A stretch of DNA of 10,739 bases. Source: Vicinamibacteria bacterium. GTDB lineage: Bacteria > Acidobacteriota > Vicinamibacteria > Fen-336 > JAGNNV01. How positions within the stretch are numbered: position 1 is the stretch's first letter; each line of letters opens with the position of its first letter. The translations under genes were made by a program, and so were the position numbers. The stretch spans positions 1-10,739 of the forward strand of contig JAENWE010000303.1 of the NCBI GenBank assembly GCA_016650185.1, written 5' to 3'. Of the stretch, positions 6,787 through 10,739 are shown in pieces. The notes under the pieces are model-generated. The model made no database searches. It saw nothing but the letters and a program-made list of their open reading frames with translations, and was not told the DNA's origin.

Positions 6787-6792
6787 CCTCCT
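6787..6792 (-). promoter_or_regulatory. Perfect Shine-Dalgarno AGGAGG for the TlpA-like gene or a leader peptide
   Basis: On the minus strand AGGAGG lies 5 bases before GTG 6781, in frame with the TlpA-like protein. It lies 9 bases before ATG 6777, which opens a 27-codon ORF whose TGA (6694-6696) overlaps ATG 6697 as ATGA. It therefore decides between a long protein and a leader peptide with translational coupling. Third-position GC content favours the long-protein frame. Confidence 0.65.
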
Positions 6793-6889
6793 ACTGGCGT
6801 GACAGGCTGGAGAGACAGCCTCTGCTCAGCTCAAGTACATCTGGAAATCCCCCCTGGCTTTCCGATTTACCGAATTCGAGACGTCATTG

Positions 6890-6917
6890 AATCCCGACCT
6901 GATGGTCGGGATTTTTT
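6890..6917 (+). terminator. Strong intrinsic terminator, plus strand
   Basis: A perfect 10-bp stem, AATCCCGACC (6890-6899) with GGTCGGGATT (6904-6913), closes a TGAT loop and runs into six T residues (6912-6917). On the minus strand the stem is followed only by TT then CAATG, so it works for plus-strand transcription. No intact plus-strand gene lies upstream within 1 kb, which is why a non-coding transcript is proposed. Confidence 0.9.
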
Positions 6918-6947
6918 GTATTTGAGGGCCACCACACTAGCTCCCGA

Positions 6948-7228
6948 GTGAAACCCCTGGGCCCCGATCTCTTTCGTGAAGCCCTGTCGCGGTTCGCCAG
7001 TGGCGTCACGGCGGTGACGTCGACTCGGGGGGGCGCTCGAGTGGGGATGACGGCGAGGTCGTCCATACCCTACTCGTGAAAGACGCGCCTCCACTCCTCT
7101 ACCACGACCGCGGTTGGCGGCGACCGGAGGCCCTCCCGCTTGCGGCTCCAGGGTCGGACGTTCATGAGCTTTCACCGGAGGAGGCGGGCTTCGCCGGTTC
7201 TCCGACGGTTCCCAACCGGAACGGTTAG
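6948..7228 (+). pseudogene. Flavin reductase-like (RutF/HpaC-type) gene remnant
   Basis: Two frames hold the two ends of a flavin-reductase domain protein (PF01613). The first, GTG 6948 to TGA 7077, reads PDLFREALSRFASGVTAVTS and then GGARVGMTARSS, the hallmark N-terminus of the family, ending after 43 residues. The second frame, from about 7046 to TAG 7226, reads DGEVVHTLLVKDAPPLLYHD then RGWRR, matching the C-terminal HT..VGEV...PLLYHRGRYR region. Family members have about 160-170 residues, so roughly 90 central residues, including most of the FMN-binding barrel, are gone. A frame change sits near 7046-7064. The leftover has no Shine-Dalgarno and cannot give a working enzyme. The assignment rests on pattern memory of the family, not on a search. 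The gene would have lain convergent to the quinone oxidoreductase. Confidence 0.6.
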
Positions 7229-7242
7229 CGTCCTGTCGCTAG

Positions 7243-8226
7243 CTACAAATCGCCTCCAACCCGGATCAGCGACTTACCGAAAAGTTCACGGTTTTCGAAC
7301 TTCCGATGCAGAGCCGGAACCTCGGCAAGGTCGTAGACCGAGGTGATGCCTGTCCGCCAACGGCCGGTCCTCAGGGCCTCGTGAATGGCCGGCTTCTCGG
7401 CGCCTTTCGTCGACGCCATCGCGACATAGACCACGAAACCTCGGACGGCGATGGTCTTGGCATAGAGCTCGCGGGAGATGTCGACGGGCGGGGGGAAGCC
7501 GCCCAGAGCGCCAATGTAGATTACCTCGCCCAGGCTGGCCACGGCATCGTAGTTCTTGGGCGCATCCGGACCGGCCACGCCATCCACGATCAGGTCGACG
7601 CCCCGGCCGTCGGTCAATCGTTTTACGTCCGCTACCCAGTCACCTTCCCGATAGTTAAGGACGTGGTGAGCGCCGAAGCCCTTGGCGAAATCCACCTTCG
7701 CCTGCGATCCGCAGGTTGCGAAAACCGTGGCTCCGGCCTCCCGGGCAATCTGTGATCCCATTATCGAGACCGAACCTGAGCCCGAGTGGAAGAGCACAGA
7801 CATTCCAGGCTTGACCTTGCCGACTGTATGGACCAGATGCCAGGCCGAGTACGTGCCCGTCTGGAACACCGTCCCGGTTTGCCAATCGAATCCCTCCGGA
7901 ATGATCGTGAGCCGGGCGGCGGTGGCGAGCGCGTACTCGGCGTTGCCGCCCCACTCACCCACCGAGGCCACCCGCTTCCCCAAGAGAGACGGGGCCGCGC
8001 CTTCGCCCACCTTGTCGACAAGGCCGCTGTATTCATATCCGGGAGTGAAGGGGAATGTGGGCGCGTTCCAGGCCACGCGTTTGGCCCGGGCGTGCGTGTC
8101 CAGAGGGTTGAGGTCCGAGTACGCAACCTGGATCCGGGCCTGGCCGGGACCGGGCTCCGGGATGGGAACGTCTTTCATCTCGAGAACTTCAGGACCACCC
8201 GCCACCTCAGCAACAATCGCGCGCAT
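7243..8226 (-). CDS. Zinc-free MDR oxidoreductase, NADPH:quinone reductase-like
   Basis: A 327-residue medium-chain dehydrogenase/reductase of the quinone oxidoreductase / zeta-crystallin branch. The GroES-like N-terminal domain (about 1-120) carries PGYEYSG in place of the zinc-ADH GHE signature, and the catalytic-zinc ligands are missing. The Rossmann domain (about 125-260) contains FQTGTYSAWHLVHT, the nucleotide loop around HSGSGSVSIMGSQIA (147-161), GADHVLNYRE-like sequence at 185-194 and GRGVDLIVDGVAG. The usual GGVG of the loop is replaced by GSVS, which may affect cofactor binding. The likely reaction is NAD(P)H-dependent reduction of a quinone or enone; the substrate is unknown. ATG 8226 has GGAGAG 5 bases upstream. 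It starts 37 bases after the adenosyltransferase stop on the same strand, so the two are probably co-transcribed. Confidence 0.93.
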   Translation of the reverse strand: MRAIVAEVAGGPEVLEMKDVPIPEPGPGQARIQVAYSDLNPLDTHARAKRVAWNAPTFPFTPGYEYSGLVDKVGEGAAPSLLGKRVASVGEWGGNAEYALATAARLTIIPEGFDWQTGTVFQTGTYSAWHLVHTVGKVKPGMSVLFHSGSGSVSIMGSQIAREAGATVFATCGSQAKVDFAKGFGAHHVLNYREGDWVADVKRLTDGRGVDLIVDGVAGPDAPKNYDAVASLGEVIYIGALGGFPPPVDISRELYAKTIAVRGFVVYVAMASTKGAEKPAIHEALRTGRWRTGITSVYDLAEVPALHRKFENRELFGKSLIRVGGDL

Positions 8227-8263
8227 GTCTTCTCTCCATGACTTTGTTAGGTGAACACCCGGA

Positions 8264-8809
8264 TCACCAGACGTCTTCGGGCAACTCCGCTTTGTGATTT
8301 TCGTGGCGCGCCATGACGAAGAGCAGGTCAGAGAGGCGATTCAGGTACATCCCGATAACCGGATCGATGGGAACCTGGCGCGACAGGCCCACCACCGTTC
8401 GCTCCGCTCGCCGACAGATGGTGCGGGCAAGATGGAGTTGCGCGCCGGTGGGTCCGCCTCCAGCCAAGATGAAGGCCTTGAGCGGAGGCAGATCAGCCTC
8501 GCGTTGATCGATTTCGCTCTCGAGCGCCTCGATCCTCGAATCTCCGGTAACGACCTTTTTCTTCCGATCTGCGACGTTGTCCGTCGGATCGGCGAGGCGA
8601 GCGGAAAGCGAGAAGAGATCCTTCTGAACCGCTATGAGCAAGGCGCCGAGGGCCGAGCCTTGAGGCAACTCGCTCTTGATCACGCCCAGCGTCGCCTGCA
8701 ACTCGTCGATATCACCGTAGGCCGACACCCGGGGATCGTCCTTCTGCACGCGGGACCCGTCGATCAGACCCGTATCGCCTCGATCGCCAGTCTTGGTATA
8801 GATCTTCAT
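8264..8809 (-). CDS. Cob(I)alamin adenosyltransferase, PduO/MMAB type
   Basis: A 181-residue, standard-length protein. It has the N-terminal ATP-binding motif YTKTGDRGDTGL (4-15), GDIDELQATLG at 32-42, FILAGGGPTGAQLHLART at about 113-130 with the following CRRAER, and the closing YLNRLSDLLFVMAR at 155-168. These are the diagnostic blocks of PduO-type ATR (PF01923). It transfers the adenosyl group of ATP to cob(I)alamin to give coenzyme B12, in the cytoplasm, often delivering it to an adenosylcobalamin-dependent mutase; no such mutase is in the window. ATG 8809 is the right start. An in-frame upstream ATG at 8866 would read through the tRNA gene (the typical false peptide GVGGSNPS). The start codon lies 11 bases after the tRNA-Arg 3' end, with AGAGAAG as Shine-Dalgarno. 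An operon with the downstream oxidoreductase is likely. Confidence 0.95.
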   Translation of the reverse strand: MKIYTKTGDRGDTGLIDGSRVQKDDPRVSAYGDIDELQATLGVIKSELPQGSALGALLIAVQKDLFSLSARLADPTDNVADRKKKVVTGDSRIEALESEIDQREADLPPLKAFILAGGGPTGAQLHLARTICRRAERTVVGLSRQVPIDPVIGMYLNRLSDLLFVMARHENHKAELPEDVW

Positions 8810-8820
8810 GTCTTCTCTAA

Positions 8821-8894
8821 TGCGCCCTGAGGGATTCGAACCCCCTACCCCTTGGTTCGAAGCCAAGTGCTCTATCCAGATGAGCTAAGGGCGC
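8821..8894 (-). tRNA. tRNA-Arg (anticodon UCG)
   Basis: The minus strand folds as a complete 74-nt cloverleaf. The acceptor stem GCGCCCT pairs with AGGGCGC and the discriminator base is A. The D arm is GCTCATCTGGATAGAGC, the anticodon arm is CTTGG-CTTCGAA-CCAAG with anticodon TCG (reads CGA), and the T arm contains GGTTCGAAT. CCA is not encoded; the next bases are TTAG. It is followed after 11 bases by the cobalamin adenosyltransferase start codon, so tRNA 3'-end processing of a joint transcript would create the mRNA 5' end. No integrase or duplicated tRNA end is nearby, so there is no sign that it has served as an attachment site. Confidence 0.96.
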
Positions 8895-9120
8895 ACGTCA
8901 CGAGTCTGGTGATTGGAACGGAAGAGGCAGTTTATCCCGTCCCTGGTCCGAGTCGGGAACTTAGAGGTCTGAGGGGGGAGGCCGATCTCCGATCTGGCCA
9001 GGGCCTTGGTACCCTTTTCATTCAGCCGGTTTCTGGTGCGGTATCGTTGCGTTCCCTCTCGTCGGGCGGCGACCGGGCGTTTCGCGCCACATCCACCCGC
9101 ACCTCTTTCACCAGTAACTT
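8895..9120. other. Intergenic region between tRNA-Arg and the carboxypeptidase gene
   Basis: The 226 bases between these divergent genes should hold both promoters. On the minus strand, TAAACT within GGGATAAACTG (about 8928-8933) is a fair -10 for the tRNA transcript, but no good -35 is seen. On the plus strand I see no clear promoter. A short tandem CCGATCT CCGATCT lies at about 8982-8996 and looks trivial. There is no coding signal. Confidence 0.3.
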
Positions 9121-9125
9121 GGAGG
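9121..9125 (+). promoter_or_regulatory. Shine-Dalgarno GGAGG fixing a TTG start
   Basis: GGAGG lies 5 bases before TTG 9131. No ATG or GTG in this frame gives an intact signal peptide, so this site decides that translation starts at TTG. Confidence 0.75.
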
Positions 9126-9130
9126 CCCCT

Positions 9131-10739
9131 TTGCGACTCTCTCTTTCCACCCGGGCTCTGCTCCTGGGCGCGTTTACCGCGTCGGTTTTCACCACGCCCT
9201 CACAAGCCCTGGCTCAGGCCCGGCCCGGCGCCGCTCAGGCCGCCGACCCCGAGTTCGCAAAACTGGTGAAGGAGTGGACCACCAAGCCGGAGTTCATGTC
9301 CCCGCTGGTCGACTTCCTCCCTCTGAAGAAGGGTATCCCGACCCCAAGGGACATTCTCGGCCGCTGGGTCGGAACGCCGAATCGCCTCACCACCACCACG
9401 GAGGCTTACGCCTATTACCGCGCGCTGGAAAAGGCCTCGCCACGCGTGAAGATCCTGGTCATCGGCAAGACCGACGAGGGTCGAGAGCAGCTCATCGTCA
9501 ACATCGCCAGCGAATCCATCATCAAAAATCTCGAGATGTACCGCGACTATCTCGCCCAGATCGCGGATCCGCGCAAGTACACCGAGGCCCAGATGAAGGG
9601 TGTGATCGCCAAAGCCAAGCCCATCTACTACGTCTCGGGTGGACAACACTCACCAGAGACCGGTCCGCCCGAGATGCTGATGGAGCTCGCCTATCGCCTG
9701 GTCGCCGACGACTCTCCCATGTACCAGGGCATTCGCGACAACGTCATCGTGGCCATCAATCCCGTGGTCGAGCCCGACGGCCGCGACCGCGTGGTCGACT
9801 GGTATCACCGCCACAAGGTCGACGAAACCGATGAGCGGACCAATTCGGGCGGACCGCCCTACTGGGGCAAGTACGTCTTTCACGACAACAACCGCGACAT
9901 CAACTACTCCCAGGTCACCATGCGGAACGTCCTCGACTGGTATCTGCAGTGGCACCCGCCGATCATGCACGACCTGCATGAGTCCGTGCCCTTCCTGTAC
10001 ACCTTCTCCGGGCAGGCGCCGCAGAACCCGACCCTCGATCCCATCTTGTATGCCGAATTGCCGTGGTTCAGCAACTACGAGAAGTCGCAGATGATGAAGT
10101 ACGGCATGCCCGGGGTGTGGGACTTCGCCTTCGTGGACATGTGGTCGCCCGGCTACCTCGCCTTCATGTCGAGCAACCACAACGGCATCATCCGCATGTA
10201 TGAGACCTTCGGCAACGGCGGAGCCACCACCATGAAGCGCAAGGTCGCGCCCCCCACCGGGGCCGGCCAGACTTCGCGCGAGTGGTATCGCCCGTGGCCT
10301 CCCTACAAGGAAGTCGTCTGGTCGATGCGCAACAATACGAACTACATGCAGACGGGCGTCCTCTCGGCCCTCGAGCTCACCTCGAAGTTCCCCAACGTGA
10401 TCCTCGAGAACTTCTACAAGAAGAGCTTCAACTCGATCGAGTCCGGCAAGAAGGACGCGCCCTTCGGCTACGTCATCCCGGAAGGCCAGAAGGATCAGAC
10501 TCGCGTGGCCATGCTGATCAACCTCCTCCGCGTCCAGGGCATTGAAGTCGGCAGGGCCACCGCTGAAGTGAGCGTCAAGGAGGGCAAGTTCCCGCCCGGC
10601 TCTTACGTGATCAAACGTGACCAGCCTTACGGACGCCTGGCCAAGATCCTGCTTGAAAAACAGAACTTCCCAGACGCCAACCTCCGCACCTACGACGACA
10701 CCGGCTGGACCATGGGCCTCATGAACCAGACCGAGGTCA
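9131..10739 (+). CDS. Secreted M14-family zinc carboxypeptidase, 3' end missing
   Basis: 536 residues are visible before the window ends. The start is TTG 9131, giving MRLSLSTRALLLGAF and a signal peptide with cleavage likely after SQALA. The M14 metallopeptidase domain shows zinc ligands His173 and Glu176 in GGQHSPETGPPEM and the substrate-carboxylate region NNRD (253-256) in FHDNNRDIN. The third zinc ligand is probably His283 in MHDLHES; a candidate catalytic Glu358 lies in YETFGNGG. The domain is thus apparently complete and active. Residues after about 400 look like a further domain of the large M14 proteins seen in several soil phyla, which often exceed 800 residues. It should trim peptides outside the cytoplasm for nutrition or cell-wall turnover; the exact specificity is unknown. 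It is divergent from the tRNA operon. No ATG start exists at the true N-terminus, so ATG-only gene calling would miss it or shorten it. Confidence 0.92.
   Translation, partial: MRLSLSTRALLLGAFTASVFTTPSQALAQARPGAAQAADPEFAKLVKEWTTKPEFMSPLVDFLPLKKGIPTPRDILGRWVGTPNRLTTTTEAYAYYRALEKASPRVKILVIGKTDEGREQLIVNIASESIIKNLEMYRDYLAQIADPRKYTEAQMKGVIAKAKPIYYVSGGQHSPETGPPEMLMELAYRLVADDSPMYQGIRDNVIVAINPVVEPDGRDRVVDWYHRHKVDETDERTNSGGPPYWGKYVFHDNNRDINYSQVTMRNVLDWYLQWHPPIMHDLHESVPFLYTFSGQAPQNPTLDPILYAELPWFSNYEKSQMMKYGMPGVWDFAFVDMWSPGYLAFMSSNHNGIIRMYETFGNGGATTMKRKVAPPTGAGQTSREWYRPWPPYKEVVWSMRNNTNYMQTGVLSALELTSKFPNVILENFYKKSFNSIESGKKDAPFGYVIPEGQKDQTRVAMLINLLRVQGIEVGRATAEVSVKEGKFPPGSYVIKRDQPYGRLAKILLEKQNFPDANLRTYDDTGWTMGLMNQTEV

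Larger units (their letters stand above)
6708..6917 (+). ncRNA. Candidate small RNA antisense to the TlpA-like gene start
   Basis: A perfect TTGACA (6708-6713) and TACTTT (6732-6737), 18 bp apart, form a plausible promoter. It reads toward a strong intrinsic terminator at 6890-6917, with no plus-strand gene between. The transcript would start near 6744 and be about 170 nt. It would contain a stem-loop AGGCTG (6804-6809) / CAGCCT (6816-6821) and be exactly complementary to the AGGAGG and GTG start of the TlpA-like gene. A 19-codon ORF at 6743-6802 lies inside but is probably not translated. Promoter, terminator and hairpin are seen; the RNA itself and any control of the neighbour are inferred. 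The terminator could instead be left over from a lost plus-strand gene. Confidence 0.4.

Noticed and set aside
6743..6802. 19-codon ORF after GGGAGGAG on the plus strand
   Set aside because: It starts at or before the predicted transcript start, mirrors the neighbour's ribosome site and has no recognisable peptide pattern.
8810..8866. N-terminal extension of the adenosyltransferase from an upstream in-frame ATG
   Set aside because: The added peptide is a translation of the tRNA-Arg gene, and ATG 8809 gives the standard family N-terminus.
8821..8894. tRNA-Arg as an integration site of a mobile element
   Set aside because: No integrase, no repeated tRNA 3' end and no change in gene character on either side.
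8982..8996. Tandem CCGATCT repeat as an operator
   Set aside because: Only two short copies in GC-rich intergenic DNA; likely chance.
1..10739. CRISPR array, insertion sequence, phage or defence system
   Set aside because: No regular repeats with spacers, no terminal inverted repeats, and no transposase, integrase or nuclease genes are present.

Overview
The window is GC-rich chromosomal DNA from a Gram-negative bacterium, shown by a lipoprotein, several Sec signal peptides and periplasmic PDZ, HtrA and TlpA-type proteins. The mix of a secreted M14 metallocarboxypeptidase, two-PDZ secreted proteins and a threonine/proline-linked lipoprotein resembles Acidobacteriota, but that is a weak inference from family flavour. 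I see no phage, transposon, integrase, CRISPR or defence genes. This looks like core or envelope territory, not an island.

Layout. 1-332: 5' part of an acyltransferase-3 membrane protein, minus strand, cut by the window edge. 616-1173: a cysteine-rich lipoprotein of unknown function, plus strand, ending at a stem-loop. 1271-2614: a GT-C (PMT/ArnT-like) membrane glycosyltransferase, minus strand. 2692-3828: an HtrA/Deg serine protease, plus strand, divergent from the glycosyltransferase and tail-to-tail with a REC-GGDEF diguanylate cyclase (3825-4736, minus), the two stop codons sharing one CTAG. 4869-5786: a secreted two-PDZ protein, plus strand, tail-to-tail with a TlpA-like thioredoxin-fold protein (5795 to about 6781, minus). 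6788-7242 has no intact gene. It holds a strong plus-strand terminator, a possible small or antisense RNA, and a collapsed flavin-reductase pseudogene that is absent from simple ORF calls. 7243-8226 (zinc-free MDR/quinone oxidoreductase), 8264-8809 (PduO-type cobalamin adenosyltransferase) and 8821-8894 (tRNA-Arg, anticodon UCG) lie head to tail on the minus strand and look like one transcript, with the tRNA as its 5' part. 9131 to the window end: a secreted M14 zinc carboxypeptidase starting with TTG, 3' end missing.

How the genes fit together. The centre (HtrA, diguanylate cyclase, PDZ protein, TlpA-like protein) is an envelope-themed block arranged as convergent and divergent pairs, not an operon. 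HtrA and the two-PDZ protein carry related PDZ domains ending in the same VWRDGK strand. The protease would handle damaged periplasmic proteins, the PDZ protein would bind exposed C-termini or act as a scaffold, and the TlpA-like protein would do thiol-redox chemistry. A functional link to c-di-GMP is only positional. The points most worth a second look are the promoter-to-terminator unit antisense to the TlpA-like gene start (6708-6917), the unusual translation start of that gene, the flavin-reductase relic, and the tRNA-Arg placed 11 nt before the adenosyltransferase start codon. I did not find a convincing new multi-gene system.
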